The notes under the pieces are model-generated. The model had not been told where the DNA came from, searched no databases, and saw only the letters and a program-made list of their open reading frames with translations. A stretch of DNA of 64,000 nt, taken from the NCBI GenBank assembly GCA_011050235.1, contig DRGC01000079.1, forward strand, positions 1 through 64,000, in the 5' to 3' direction. This document shows positions 54,322 to 63,075 of the stretch, one piece after another. How positions within the stretch are numbered: the first letter of the stretch is position 1; the number at the start of each line of letters is the position of its first letter. The DNA comes from Phycisphaerae bacterium (GTDB lineage: Bacteria; Planctomycetota; Phycisphaerae; SM23-33). The position numbers and the translations under genes were made by a program.

Positions 54322-55605
54322 TCAGTCTCCAGGCCCTTCGGCCGGGGCGCCGCGATCATAGGCCCGCCGCCGCCCCGTTGCCAGCATGCCCAGCGGGATG
54401 ATCAGACCCAGAACCACAATGGGCAGAAATCGCCACCATTCGGTCATGGTGTTCGACCCCTTGACGATCGGCGTCATCGTGTCGACGGCCCAACCCGTCA
54501 GCGGTGCGAAGATGGCGATGAACAAGCTCTTCGCCTGTGACTCGATGGACAGGATGGTGGCCGTCTGATCGGGATCGGCCTGGGACGCACACTGGCTGAT
54601 CAGGATCGGCCGCCAGAAGTTCTGTGCGATCGCCAGCAGCACGAAGGCGACGATCATCAGGATCGGCCAGCTCAGGAGAATTCCGATCGCCAGCAGGGCG
54701 AAGCAGCCGAAGTCGACTGTCCACAACCATCGGCTGGCGGCCCGCTCGCCGCCGAGGCGGCGTGTCAGTGCGCCGGCGTTGCGCGAGGCGAGGGAACTGA
54801 GCAGATTAACGGCCACGGCGGCTGCGGCGATCAGGATAGCCGTGCGCCGCCGGCCGGACAGGAATGTCGCCACGGGCAGGGCCACCACGGCCGCCTGGAG
54901 AACGGGCTGGATGTAACCCTTGGTCGTCCTGAACAGCCCCTCGAACCCCATCGACTCGACCAACAGTCGGCGCAGGGGCCGGCGTCGCCAACTGGCCGAG
55001 ACCGCCGCCAGAAGCGTCCGAAGGATCTGGCCGATGCCGGCGCCGCTGCGGCGCGGGCCGTCGAGGTAGGCCGGGTAGGTCGCCAGGTTGATGACGTTCA
55101 GGCCGTAAGGAATCAGGCAGCCCCAGAAGACGACATCATAGTTCTCGAACCCAAAGACCAGCACGCCGGCGATTACCGCGCTGAGGGCCGAGCCGAGCTT
55201 CGACCACGAGCGCGTCAGGCCGTACACCGTCGTCCGCTCGTCGGTGCGGCCCTGGCGGGCGAGCCAGTCGAAGATGATGGCCTTGTGCGTGCCCGTGCGA
55301 AGCGCCTCGCCGACGGCGAACAACCCCGTCGCCGCAAATAGCGCCCACAGCGTTTGTGTGCTGCCGAAGACGGCGAACGACCCGATGTAGGCCAGCATCG
55401 AGATGACCATCGATCGTCGCCGGCCCAGCACGTCGGCGGCGGCTCCGGTGGGCACCTCGAGCACGTTGACGCAGATCGCGCGAAAGCCCATCAGCAGGCC
55501 CACTTCGGTGAGCGACAACCCCTTGGCCAGCAGCGCCAGCCACAAGAACGGGTCATAGTACTGCTGGTTCTTCAGAAAGCCGTAAAGGCAGAAGCGTCGC
55601 AGCAT
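54322..55605 (-). CDS. Major facilitator superfamily transporter
   Basis: 427 residues with about twelve hydrophobic helices. Motif A GAAADVLGRRRSMV near residue 54; N- and C-terminal halves are separated by a charged loop near 190-215. ATG 55605 immediately follows the upstream stop (TGAATG). Operon with the GH4 enzyme suggests uptake of a glycoside or sugar, by context only. Confidence 0.87.
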   Translation of the reverse strand: MLRRFCLYGFLKNQQYYDPFLWLALLAKGLSLTEVGLLMGFRAICVNVLEVPTGAAADVLGRRRSMVISMLAYIGSFAVFGSTQTLWALFAATGLFAVGEALRTGTHKAIIFDWLARQGRTDERTTVYGLTRSWSKLGSALSAVIAGVLVFGFENYDVVFWGCLIPYGLNVINLATYPAYLDGPRRSGAGIGQILRTLLAAVSASWRRRPLRRLLVESMGFEGLFRTTKGYIQPVLQAAVVALPVATFLSGRRRTAILIAAAAVAVNLLSSLASRNAGALTRRLGGERAASRWLWTVDFGCFALLAIGILLSWPILMIVAFVLLAIAQNFWRPILISQCASQADPDQTATILSIESQAKSLFIAIFAPLTGWAVDTMTPIVKGSNTMTEWWRFLPIVVLGLIIPLGMLATGRRRAYDRGAPAEGPGD

Positions 55606-56565
55606 TCAGTTCTCAGCCCCCACCTTGGCGTAGGCGATGACAATGACCCGCCCGGTGAGGAAAAGCCGGCGGGCCTCGGGGTGTTGGGCCAGGTCCTGCT
55701 CGGCCGGGGCCGATAGGATCAGTGTCGACAGCGAGCGCCGTTTCGCGCCGGCGGCGTGGCGGAGAATCAGCGGCCTGGAAAAGACACGCCTCGCGGCGGC
55801 GGCGAGGGAGGCCTGTTTGTTTCGCTCACCGGGCTTGGACTCCTGCAAGACCCGGGCCGATACGTACGTGACCATCGTCTGTCGATCGCGCCGGTCGACG
55901 GGCCCGAACACGCGCCGGCCGTCGATGGTGAGGATGATGGGCAGCAGGGCCGGGGCCAATTCCACGCCCCGCGCATCGATGACGATCCCGTTGACGGCGG
56001 TGTCTTCATCGACGTCGACATTGTCGGGCCAGTCCCACGCCCGGGCCGATTCGCTCGCAGCGACGCCGGTCAGGCTGACCACCCCGCGGGCGCCCAGCAG
56101 CGATGCCTGCAGCCGAACGGTCGCCTGACGCGTCTGCTCGTCGTAGCTGCGGTCGAGCTCGGTGAAGTCTTTCAGGACGGCGTCGACGGAGATTCGCCCG
56201 CTCCTAAGCGCGCGGATTCTGCCGGGGGCGCCCGTCCGCAGTTCGGCCAGCAGGAGAATCGCATTGCGAGCGGCGACCAAGCGGGCGGCGCCTATCGCCG
56301 AGGCGCGGGCCTGGCCGCCGCTACCCCTGCCCGTGGCCGTGCCGGTAGCGATCACGGTTCCGGCCGTCCAGTCGATCTGGCCGTGGCCGAGCGTCTCGAC
56401 GAGCGGGGCGAAGCCCTCGCCCATCCTCTCGGCGACGGCCGCAATGGCGGGCTGGGTGGTGGCTGCGGCTGTGGTCGGGGCTGTAGCCGGCTGGGTGGTC
56501 GGTTCGGAGGCCAACAGAATGGCCGACAGGACAGCAAAAGCGAGCATCATGGCTGGATATTTCAT
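55606..56565 (-). CDS. Exported LPP20/FlgT-like protein
   Basis: 319 residues from ATG 56565 with a signal peptide (MKYPAMMLAFAVLSAILLAS) and a Thr/Pro/Ala linker. The core contains AARLVAARNAILLLAEL near 95, the helix typical of LPP20-type exported proteins, then a second module with VTYVSARVLQESKP. Function unknown. The open frame extends upstream to 57303, but that part shadows ribD. First gene of a unit with the MFS and GH4 genes. Confidence 0.65.
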   Translation of the reverse strand: MKYPAMMLAFAVLSAILLASEPTTQPATAPTTAAATTQPAIAAVAERMGEGFAPLVETLGHGQIDWTAGTVIATGTATGRGSGGQARASAIGAARLVAARNAILLLAELRTGAPGRIRALRSGRISVDAVLKDFTELDRSYDEQTRQATVRLQASLLGARGVVSLTGVAASESARAWDWPDNVDVDEDTAVNGIVIDARGVELAPALLPIILTIDGRRVFGPVDRRDRQTMVTYVSARVLQESKPGERNKQASLAAAARRVFSRPLILRHAAGAKRRSLSTLILSAPAEQDLAQHPEARRLFLTGRVIVIAYAKVGAEN

Positions 56566-56597
56566 GATCTGTTTTTCCGTATTTTGCCGTAGCCTTG

Positions 56598-56635
56598 CTA
56601 ACAACCATAATAGCGTTTCCATATAATGCTTGCCA
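56598..56635. promoter_or_regulatory. Interlocked divergent promoters for ribD and the exported protein
   Basis: Plus: CTAACA (56598-56603), 18 nt, perfect TATAAT (56622-56627); the start predicted 7 nt on coincides with the ribD ATG at 56635. Minus: TGGCAA (56630-56635), 17 nt, TATTAT (56607-56612). The minus -35 box overlaps the ribD start codon. Confidence 0.6.
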
Positions 56636-57762
56636 TGGAAGACCCCCACGAGCAGTTCATGATGTTGGCGCTGCAGTATGCCCAAGAGGGCCGGGGCGCC
56701 GTCGAGCCCAACCCGATGGCCGGCGTCGTGATCGTCCGCGGCGACAACGTCATCGCGTCGGGATACCATCAGAAGTTCGGCGGCCCGCATGCCGAACGTA
56801 TGGCGCTGGCCGATGCCGACCGCAAGGGCGTCAGCGTGCGCGGCGCGACGATGTATGTCACGCTCGAGCCGTGCTGTCACTACGGCAAGACGCCGCCATG
56901 CACGGCCGCCATCATCTCTGCCGGCATCCGCCGCGTCGTGATCGCCATGGAAGACCCTGACGAACGCGTCGCCGGGCGGGGCATCCAGCAGCTTCTGTCG
57001 GCGAGGGTGAAGGTGACGCTGGGCTTTTGCGAGGACGAGGCCCGCGCCCTGATGGCGCCGTACGTCAAGTTTAAGACCAAACGCCAGCCCTGGGTTATCT
57101 GCAAGTGGGCCCAGACCTCCGACGGGTACCTGGCCCTGCCTAGCGAGCAGGATCGCTGGATCACCAGCGAGGAGGCCCGCGAGCATGTTCATCTGCTTCG
57201 GGGTCGATGCGACGGCATTCTGGTCGGCGTGGAAACCATCGTCGCCGACGATCCGCTGTTGACCAACCGCGCCAAGTGGACGGCCACGACCGAGGCCCGC
57301 CAACCCAGCCGAATTGTGCTGGATTCCAACCTATCGATTCGCGTGGACTGTCGACTGGTTGGGTCTTCGGACGTCTCGCCTGTCATCATTGCCACGACCC
57401 TCGCAGCGACGCGCCGCCACCGGGCGCACATGGGCACGCTGTCGCAGTTGGATGTTGAGGTGTTGGGGCTGCCCGCAGATCGCGGCGGGCGGGTGGACCT
57501 GTCGGCGCTGCTGAACGATCTGGGCCGGCGCCAATGGACCTATCTGCTGGTTGAAGGCGGAGCGCAGGTGCTGCGGAGCTTCATCGAGGGTGGGTTCGCC
57601 GACGAGTTGGAGGTGTATATCTCGCCCAAGACGGTCGACGAGGCCGACGATGAGTCGCTGCCGCACCTGGATGTCGCCGCGATGGAGGAGGTGGCTTCGC
57701 TGACGCCGACGGAGGAGACGATCGGGCCGGACCGGCTGCTGCACTATCGGCTGTCGGACTGA
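56635..57762 (+). CDS. ribD: Riboflavin biosynthesis deaminase/reductase
   Basis: Bifunctional enzyme of riboflavin synthesis. 375 residues. Deaminase domain: EPNPMAGVVIV near 24, zinc ligands in HAE (52-54), PCC (79-81) and Cys89. Reductase domain from about 150 with KWAQTSDGYLAL, ILVGVETIVADDPLLTNR, and LVEGGAQVLRSFIEGG. ATG 56635 chosen over ATG 56626, which lies inside the -10 box. No FMN riboswitch is possible with such a short leader. Other rib genes are not adjacent. The 3' end overlaps rlmN by 19 bp tail to tail. Confidence 0.95.
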   Translation: MEDPHEQFMMLALQYAQEGRGAVEPNPMAGVVIVRGDNVIASGYHQKFGGPHAERMALADADRKGVSVRGATMYVTLEPCCHYGKTPPCTAAIISAGIRRVVIAMEDPDERVAGRGIQQLLSARVKVTLGFCEDEARALMAPYVKFKTKRQPWVICKWAQTSDGYLALPSEQDRWITSEEAREHVHLLRGRCDGILVGVETIVADDPLLTNRAKWTATTEARQPSRIVLDSNLSIRVDCRLVGSSDVSPVIIATTLAATRRHRAHMGTLSQLDVEVLGLPADRGGRVDLSALLNDLGRRQWTYLLVEGGAQVLRSFIEGGFADELEVYISPKTVDEADDESLPHLDVAAMEEVASLTPTEETIGPDRLLHYRLSD

Positions 57763-58772
57763 AGGGGACGATTTCGACGCAATTGCCCACACGCCGCCGC
57801 CACGTCGCGCCCGCGAGGGCGCCGCACGTGGACGTTGACGCCGCGCTTACCCAGCCGCTGGGCAAACGCCTTGACTGTCGCGATCGTGGGCGGAACGAGT
57901 GTTGACGGGTCGACGGGGTTGAAGCGGATCAGGTTGACGTTGCACCGGATCGTGCGGGCGAGCTTGGCCAGGGCATCGGCGCAGACCATCGAATCGTTGA
58001 CCCCGCCAAGCAGGACGTATTCAATCGTGATCTCGCGTTTGTGCGCCTCGAAGAATTCTTGCGCCGCGGCCAGGATGTCGGCGATGGGCGTTCCCCCGGC
58101 CGTCGGCAGCAGCTGCTTCCGCAGCGCGTCGTTCGGTGCGTGCAGCGAGATCGCCAGGGTGATCGGTAGGCCCTCGCGGGCGAGGCGGCGAATCTTCTTG
58201 GGCAGGCCCACGGTCGAGACCGTCACGTGACGGGCGGAGATATTGAACCGCTGGGGGTCCACCAGGGCGCGCACGGCGGCAATGGTGGCGTCGTAGTTGG
58301 CCAGCGGCTCACCGACGCCCATGAAGACCGCGTTGGTGATCCTTCGCTTGCAGGCCTGACTGAGGTGGAGGATCTGCTCGAGGATTTCACCCGCCGACAG
58401 GTTCCGCCGCAGGCCCTCCATGCCCGACGCACAAAACACGCACGCCATCGAACAGCCCACCTGGGTGGACAGGCACGCGGTGACCCGTTTGGGCGAGGGC
58501 ATCATCACGCACTCGATTCGCTCGCCGTCGGCCAGTTCGATCAGCAGCTTGATCGTACCGTCGCGGCCATCGGCGCGGGCGACCACGCGGGAGGTGAGAA
58601 TGTCGAATCCCTGGGCCAGGGCCTTGGGGAGATTGGTCATGGCGGCTGGGTCGGTGACGGCCTTGGCGTAGACCCAATCGGCCAGCTGCCGTGCGCGATA
58701 GGCGGGGTGACCGAGCTGTTGGACGGCGTCGGTCAACTCCTCGACGGTCATGGCCAGCAGGGCGGGGGTCAC
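57744..58772 (-). CDS. rlmN: Dual-specificity 23S rRNA/tRNA adenine-C2 methyltransferase
   Basis: Radical-SAM enzyme that methylates A2503 of 23S rRNA and A37 of some tRNAs. 342 residues: cluster cysteines 107, 111 and 114 (CSMACVFC), GVGEPLANYD near 151, STVGLPKKI near 186, SLHAPND near 208, and the C-terminal catalytic Cys in DVAAACGQL near 327. GTG start at 58772 overlaps the stop of the upstream gene. Confidence 0.95.
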   Translation of the reverse strand: MTPALLAMTVEELTDAVQQLGHPAYRARQLADWVYAKAVTDPAAMTNLPKALAQGFDILTSRVVARADGRDGTIKLLIELADGERIECVMMPSPKRVTACLSTQVGCSMACVFCASGMEGLRRNLSAGEILEQILHLSQACKRRITNAVFMGVGEPLANYDATIAAVRALVDPQRFNISARHVTVSTVGLPKKIRRLAREGLPITLAISLHAPNDALRKQLLPTAGGTPIADILAAAQEFFEAHKREITIEYVLLGGVNDSMVCADALAKLARTIRCNVNLIRFNPVDPSTLVPPTIATVKAFAQRLGKRGVNVHVRRPRGRDVAAACGQLRRNRPLQSDSR

Positions 58773-59206
58773 AGGTTTCTCTTGGCGGCGATCAGGGCGG
58801 TCAGCTCGCCGCTGGCGGCGAAGGCCTCGAATGCGGCGACATCGGGCAGGATGCGGTCGCTATAGGCCCGAAGGACCCAGTTGGCCGTCAGAGGGCTGAT
58901 CGTGACGATCACGGCGCCGCGGGCGTAGGCCTCGTGCATCTCGATGGCCGTTCCCATCGACGCCGACGGCACGTAGGCGATCAGCACGTCGCTTTCGGCG
59001 GCGCAGCGATTGCCTGTGGCCAGCGTCTCGCGGATCTCGGGCAACTCGTAGGTGATGCTGTCGGGGTGCCGGCTGTAGTGGCAGTAGACCTCCGCCTGTG
59101 GCAGGTGGGCAGCGAGAGCGGCCTTGATCGGCTCGCGCCAATCTTGGTCGTGAATGACGGGCTCGGCGAGGGAGCCCTGGATGATGCCGGCCAGGAAAAC
59201 CTTCAT
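58769..59206 (-). CDS. Nucleoside 2-deoxyribosyltransferase-like protein
   Basis: 145 residues from ATG 59206 (MKVFLAGIIQGS). The Rossmann-like layout with SDVLIAYVPSASMGTAIEMH near 75-95 and ARGAVIVTIS after it matches the nucleoside deoxyribosyltransferase/DUF4406-type family, which includes DNA-base salvage enzymes and TIR-like relatives. Substrate unknown. It overlaps rlmN by 4 nt and follows lspA by 20 nt. Confidence 0.7.
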   Translation of the reverse strand: MKVFLAGIIQGSLAEPVIHDQDWREPIKAALAAHLPQAEVYCHYSRHPDSITYELPEIRETLATGNRCAAESDVLIAYVPSASMGTAIEMHEAYARGAVIVTISPLTANWVLRAYSDRILPDVAAFEAFAASGELTALIAAKRNL

Positions 59207-59226
59207 GGTGCAGCGCCTTGTTGGTG

Positions 59227-59913
59227 TTAACCCTTGGCTTTTGGCGGGGCGTCGGCCGCTCGGCGCCAGTTTACCAGTCCATGAAGAATAATGATAGCGA
59301 CGCCCACGACCAGCAGGGCGTCGGCGATGTTGAACACCCACGGATAATGCCACGCGCTGAAGTCGAGGAAGTCGCGCACCTGGCGGCGGATCGGCTCGAT
59401 GCCGGGCAGCGTCACGGCCGCGAACAGCCGGTCATACAGATTGCCCAGCGCTCCGGCCAGCACCAACCCCAGCGCCGCATGCAGCCATCGCTGCCGAGCG
59501 GAAGACGTCGCAAAGAAGAACCCCACGATCGCGACGGTGACCAGCGTGGCGACCACGACGGCGGCCCGTTGCATCGGCATGCCGAACACCACGCCGGGAT
59601 TCGTCGACAGCGTCAGCTCGACGCCCAGGGCCAGGGGCCTGCGGACGTTGAGATGCCGCAGGACCTCTCGGCTGGCGGGTGGGGGTCCGAGGGGGGCGCT
59701 GAGTCTTTGGCTGACGGTCCGGACGTCCTCGGCCAGGTCGGCCCGCTCGCCCAGCAGGGAATCGAAGACGTATTCCTTGGAGATCAGATCGCCCGCCAGA
59801 CCGGCGACGGCCGTCAGTAGGAAAACGATCACGGCCCATCGGCTGCGGAAGGCTTTTGGATGATCGGTGGCGTCGGCGGGGGGGCTCGGGCGGGATTCTT
59901 GGGCAGGGCGCAA
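59227..59913 (-). CDS. lspA: Signal peptidase II (prolipoprotein)
   Basis: Aspartyl protease that cleaves lipoprotein signal peptides in the membrane. 228 residues, longer than the usual 160-170 because of an N-terminal extension and a loop insertion after helix 1 (about 48-85). Catalytic Asp residues in LGNLYDRL and FNIADALL; the STNPGVVFG motif replaces NxGxAF. TTG start at 59913 with GGAG 9 nt upstream; no ATG or GTG is better placed. Confidence 0.92.
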   Translation of the reverse strand: MRPAQESRPSPPADATDHPKAFRSRWAVIVFLLTAVAGLAGDLISKEYVFDSLLGERADLAEDVRTVSQRLSAPLGPPPASREVLRHLNVRRPLALGVELTLSTNPGVVFGMPMQRAAVVVATLVTVAIVGFFFATSSARQRWLHAALGLVLAGALGNLYDRLFAAVTLPGIEPIRRQVRDFLDFSAWHYPWVFNIADALLVVGVAIIILHGLVNWRRAADAPPKAKG

Positions 59914-59928
59914 GGCCGGAAGCTCCGA

Positions 59929-60582
59929 TCAGTTCTCGTCGCCCGACGGTCCGTTGTCGTCGCCGTTGCTGACGTCGTTCTGGAGAGAGGCCGAGACGAG
60001 GCCCTGCTCGATCTGTCGGGCGTATTCGATGCTGTACTTCGCCCAGGCGCGGGCGCGAAGGCGCGCCAAGCGGATCGGCTGGCCCGTGCCGAGACAGATG
60101 CCGAAGATGCCCTTGTCGACTCGCTCCAGGGCCTCCTCGATCTCCAACAGCAGGCTGCGCTCGCTTTCCAGCAGGCCGAGCGTGAACTCGTGCTCATAGT
60201 TATCCGTGCCGATGTCGGCCGGGTGAGTGGGCATGTTGGACAGGTCGCCGCTGGATCCCTCTCGGCCGGACCGGAAGGCCTCGGCCTCGATGCCGTTCAT
60301 GTCGCCCATGAGGTCGCGGCGTTTGGCCATGAGCATCTTACGGAACTCTTTGAGTTCCGCCCTGGTCAGAGGGCTTTTCTTGAGGGGCTGTTTGGCCTTG
60401 ACGGCGCGCGGCGCCTTCTTGGTCGGGGCGGCTTTCTTGGCGGATTTGCGACGGGGTGCGGCTGTGCGGGATTTCGTCTTTGCGGCGGCCTTGACGGTCT
60501 TCTTGGCTTTCTTAGCCTTCTTGACCTTCTTGGCTTTCTTGGCCTTTTTGGCCGGCGCCTTACGGATCGCTTTTTTCGCCAC
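59929..60582 (-). CDS. DksA/TraR-like protein with histone-H1-like Lys-rich N-terminus
   Basis: 217 residues from GTG 60582 (AAGGA 7 nt upstream). About 1-70 is a Lys/Ala repeat tail resembling histone H1 and bacterial HC1 proteins, likely to bind nucleic acid. About 72-200 is a coiled-coil DksA fold (RAELKEFRKMLMAKRRDLMG, LLLEIEEALERVDKGIFGIC). The four-Cys zinc motif is reduced to Cys163; the other positions are Thr166, Ser184 and Tyr187, so zinc is probably not bound. It may act on RNA polymerase secondary channel or as a nucleoid protein. 15 nt upstream of lspA on the same strand. Confidence 0.8.
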   Translation of the reverse strand: MAKKAIRKAPAKKAKKAKKVKKAKKAKKTVKAAAKTKSRTAAPRRKSAKKAAPTKKAPRAVKAKQPLKKSPLTRAELKEFRKMLMAKRRDLMGDMNGIEAEAFRSGREGSSGDLSNMPTHPADIGTDNYEHEFTLGLLESERSLLLEIEEALERVDKGIFGICLGTGQPIRLARLRARAWAKYSIEYARQIEQGLVSASLQNDVSNGDDNGPSGDEN

Positions 60583-60750
60583 GACGATGTCCTTAAAGAA
60601 AACTCCCCGGGGCGATGCGGCTGACTCCACACCGCACCCAGGCCACGTGTAACGAGCCGCGGAGTATAGGGGTCACTCCGAGGCGTGTCAAGCGTTGAAA
60701 ACGCCTCTTGCGGGCTAAGACCGGACGGGGGTCAAAGGGCGAAAACACGC

Positions 60751-60779
60751 TTGTCACGCCCGTCCGGGGCCGATAGACT
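60751..60779 (+). promoter_or_regulatory. metK promoter
   Basis: TTGTCA (60751-60756), 17 nt, TAGACT (60774-60779); start near 60786, leader about 40 nt with AAAGGA upstream of ATG 60826. The leader is too short for a SAM riboswitch. The remaining spacer 60583-60750 shows no gene. Confidence 0.65.
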
Positions 60780-60825
60780 CTTCCATTCGACTTTGTGAGA
60801 ATTTCTGAAAGGACATCGAATCGCG

Positions 60826-62094
60826 ATGGCTAAGAAGACCGCCAAGCGCCCGTCCGCCAAGAAGCCGACTGCTCCCAACGGCCGGGCAAAGCACTTTTTC
60901 ACAAGTGAATCCGTCACCAAGGGCCATCCCGACAAGGTCGCCGACCAGATTTCCGACGCCATTCTGGACAGTCTGATCCGCGCCGACGCCAACGCCCGCG
61001 TCGCCTGCGAGACGCTCGTGACCACCGGTCTGGTGGTCCTGGCCGGCGAGGTGACCGTCCACAACGAAAAGGCCGAAATCGCCTTGCTCAATGCCGAGCA
61101 GACCGTGCGGGATACGATCCACGGTATCGGCTATGACGATCCGACCATCGGCTTCGACTACCAGTCCTGTGCCGTCGTCACCAGTATCCACAAGCAGTCG
61201 CCCGACATCTCCCAGGGCGTGACGGTCGGCAAGGGCGAGGACCGCCACCAGGGCGCCGGCGACCAGGGGCTGATGTTCGGCTTCGCCTGCGACGAGACCA
61301 GTCAACTGATGCCGCTGCCGATCTTCCTGGCCCATCGCCTGACCGAAAAGCTCAGCGAGGTCCGCGAAACCGGGAAGGTCAAATGGATCCGCCCGGACGG
61401 CAAGAGCCAGGTCACCATCCAGTACGCCAACAACCAGCCCCAGCGGCTGGACATTGTCGTGCTGTCGACCCAGCACACCGAGGCCATCATCAGTCCGCGG
61501 ACGGGCAACATGATGCCCAAGGCCCGCGAGGAACTGATCCGCAAGGTCATCAAGCCTGTCGTCATGGCCGAGTGCCCCAAGCTGTGGAACAACCGTATCA
61601 AGTTCCATATCAACCCGACGGGCCGGTTCATCATTGGCGGGCCGGCCGGTGATACGGGCCTGACCGGGCGGAAGATCATCGTCGACACCTACGGCGGACG
61701 CGGGGCCCACGGCGGCGGTGCGTTCAGCGGCAAGGACCCCTCCAAGGTCGACCGGTCGGCCAGCTACATGGCCCGCTACATCGCCAAGAACATCGTGGCA
61801 GCCAAGATCGCGAAGGTCTGCGAGGTGCAGTTGTCTTACGCCATCGGCGTTCCCAGGCCCACCAGCATTCTGATCGATCTGCAAGGCACGGGCATTGTGC
61901 CCGAGAACAAGCTGGAGAAGGTCGTGATAGACCTGTTCCCGCTGGCCCCTCGTGAAATCATTCGCTATCTCAAGCTCCTGCGGCCCATCTATCTGGAAAC
62001 CGCCCATGACGGGCACTTCGGCCGAAGGGGCCGAGGCTTCACGTGGGAAAAGACCGACATGGTCAAGCCCCTGCGAAAGGCACTGAAGCTGTAA
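60826..62094 (+). CDS. metK: S-adenosylmethionine synthetase
   Basis: Makes SAM from methionine and ATP. 422 residues with a Lys/Ala-rich leader of about 20 before the conserved [20 protein letters not shown]. Further motifs: [18 protein letters not shown] near 145, [20 protein letters not shown] near 270, and [20 protein letters not shown] near 302. Last residues [11 protein letters not shown]. Followed by a strong intrinsic terminator. Confidence 0.97.
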   Translation: MAKKTAKRPSAKKPTAPNGRAKHFFTSESVTKGHPDKVADQISDAILDSLIRADANARVACETLVTTGLVVLAGEVTVHNEKAEIALLNAEQTVRDTIHGIGYDDPTIGFDYQSCAVVTSIHKQSPDISQGVTVGKGEDRHQGAGDQGLMFGFACDETSQLMPLPIFLAHRLTEKLSEVRETGKVKWIRPDGKSQVTIQYANNQPQRLDIVVLSTQHTEAIISPRTGNMMPKAREELIRKVIKPVVMAECPKLWNNRIKFHINPTGRFIIGGPAGDTGLTGRKIIVDTYGGRGAHGGGAFSGKDPSKVDRSASYMARYIAKNIVAAKIAKVCEVQLSYAIGVPRPTSILIDLQGTGIVPENKLEKVVIDLFPLAPREIIRYLKLLRPIYLETAHDGHFGRRGRGFTWEKTDMVKPLRKALKL

Positions 62095-62144
62095 CCCCGT
62101 CCCCGCGGTTTCATTTCAACCATTGCCGCAACAAGCGCAATACC

Positions 62145-62176
62145 AAAGCCCAGCCATAGCCATGGCTGGGCTTTTT
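62145..62176 (+). terminator. Intrinsic terminator of metK
   Basis: AAAGCCCAGCCAT-AGCC-ATGGCTGGGCTTT, a 13-bp perfect stem with a 4-nt loop followed by TTTTTC. Convergent rpmH ends at 62218, so the hairpin may also serve the other strand, though its T-run there is short. Confidence 0.9.
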
Positions 62177-62217
62177 CTTGATTGATCCAGGCGCCGAGAC
62201 CCCACGACAAGGCCCCG

Positions 62218-62352
62218 TTAAACCGCTTGCACCTGTCGGCCTTTGCGGCGTTTGCGGTTGATAAGCTTCCGCCCGCCGGGCGTGCGCATCCGGGCGCGGA
62301 AACCGATCTTGCGGGCCCGCTTGCGTTTTGAAATTCTGTGTTGGTAGTGCAT
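62218..62352 (-). CDS. rpmH: 50S ribosomal protein L34
   Basis: 44 residues, short and very basic: MHYQHRISKRKRARKIGFRA then RMRTPGGRKLINRKRRKGR, the L34 signature (GFRARM, GGR, RRxKGR). GAGG lies 6 nt before the ATG. In most bacteria rpmH lies beside rnpA, yidC and dnaA; here it stands alone between metK and the CYTH gene, so the origin-linked cluster has been broken up. It is too short to appear among long open frames. Confidence 0.93.
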   Translation of the reverse strand: MHYQHRISKRKRARKIGFRARMRTPGGRKLINRKRRKGRQVQAV

Positions 62353-62403
62353 TCGACACCTCGCGGTGGTTATCTGTCAATCTCGTTCCGTCGAAGACCG
62401 CGT

Positions 62404-62432
62404 ACTATAGTGGCCCGCCGCCGATCTGACAA
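62404..62432 (-). promoter_or_regulatory. rpmH promoter
   Basis: Minus strand: TTGTCA (62427-62432), 17 nt, TATAGT (62404-62409). Expected start near 62397, leader about 45 nt. Good match to sigma70 consensus. Confidence 0.75.
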
Positions 62433-62470
62433 GACAAAAGTCGGCCCTAGCCGCCCCTGAAGCGGCGCTC

Positions 62471-62476
62471 TACAAT
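62471..62476 (+). promoter_or_regulatory. -10 box of a probable leaderless CYTH transcript
   Basis: TACAAT is followed by exactly 6 nt and then ATG 62483, so transcription should begin at or next to the A of the start codon. No Shine-Dalgarno. No clear -35. Confidence 0.5.
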
Positions 62477-62482
62477 GCGGCC

Positions 62483-63067
62483 ATGGCCGACGAAATCGAG
62501 GTCAAGTTCAAGGTCGTCTCTCACGCGTCGCTTCGGCGCAAGCTCAGCGCCCTGGGGGCGGAGTTTTGCAGCACCGTTATCCAGGAGGACGCCTACTTCG
62601 ACACCCCTGGCCGGTCGCTGCTGGCCGATCAGATCGGCCTGCGCGTGCGCGAGGTGAAGGTGCTCCGGGCTGCGGCGGGCGCCCGGCCCGACGGCCAGCC
62701 TACGCTGACCTACAAAGGCCCGATCCACGCCAATCGAAAGGCCAAGGTCCGCCGCGAGATCGAGACGCACTTCGAGACCCCTGGCGCCATCGAACAGGTG
62801 CTGATGGCGATCGGCCACGAGTTGGTGATGAGCTTCCAGAAACGCCGGACCACCTACCGCCTGGGGCGATGCCTGATCGAGCTGGACGAGCTGCCGCTGC
62901 TGGGGCTGTTCGTGGAGGTGGAAGGGCCGAGCGAACGGCTTGTTCTTTCGATCGCGCGCAAACTGGGCCTGGCGGGCGAGTCCATCAAGGTCAGTTACGC
63001 CCACCTGATAGCGGATGCCTGCACCGCAGCCGGCCGAAAGCCCATCGGCATCAAGATCCGAACCTGA
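62483..63067 (+). CDS. CYTH-domain phosphohydrolase/class IV adenylate cyclase-like
   Basis: 194 residues. N-terminal EIEVKFKV is the ExExK signature of the triphosphate tunnel fold. Charged strands follow: TLTYKGPI, RREIETHFE, KRRTTYRLG, CLIELDELPLLGLFVEVEG. Family members hydrolyse thiamine triphosphate or polyphosphate, or cyclise ATP; the activity here cannot be chosen from sequence. The CyaB-type FVEVEG motif is present. Confidence 0.88.
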   Translation: MADEIEVKFKVVSHASLRRKLSALGAEFCSTVIQEDAYFDTPGRSLLADQIGLRVREVKVLRAAAGARPDGQPTLTYKGPIHANRKAKVRREIETHFETPGAIEQVLMAIGHELVMSFQKRRTTYRLGRCLIELDELPLLGLFVEVEGPSERLVLSIARKLGLAGESIKVSYAHLIADACTAAGRKPIGIKIRT

Positions 63068-63075
63068 CGGTTCGG

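Noticed and set aside
57744-57762. Frameshift or misassembly because ribD and rlmN overlap
   Set aside because: Both C-termini are of normal length and motif content; a short tail-to-tail overlap is ordinary.
60720-60825. SAM riboswitch before metK
   Set aside because: The predicted leader is only about 40 nt and lacks the four-way junction sequence elements.
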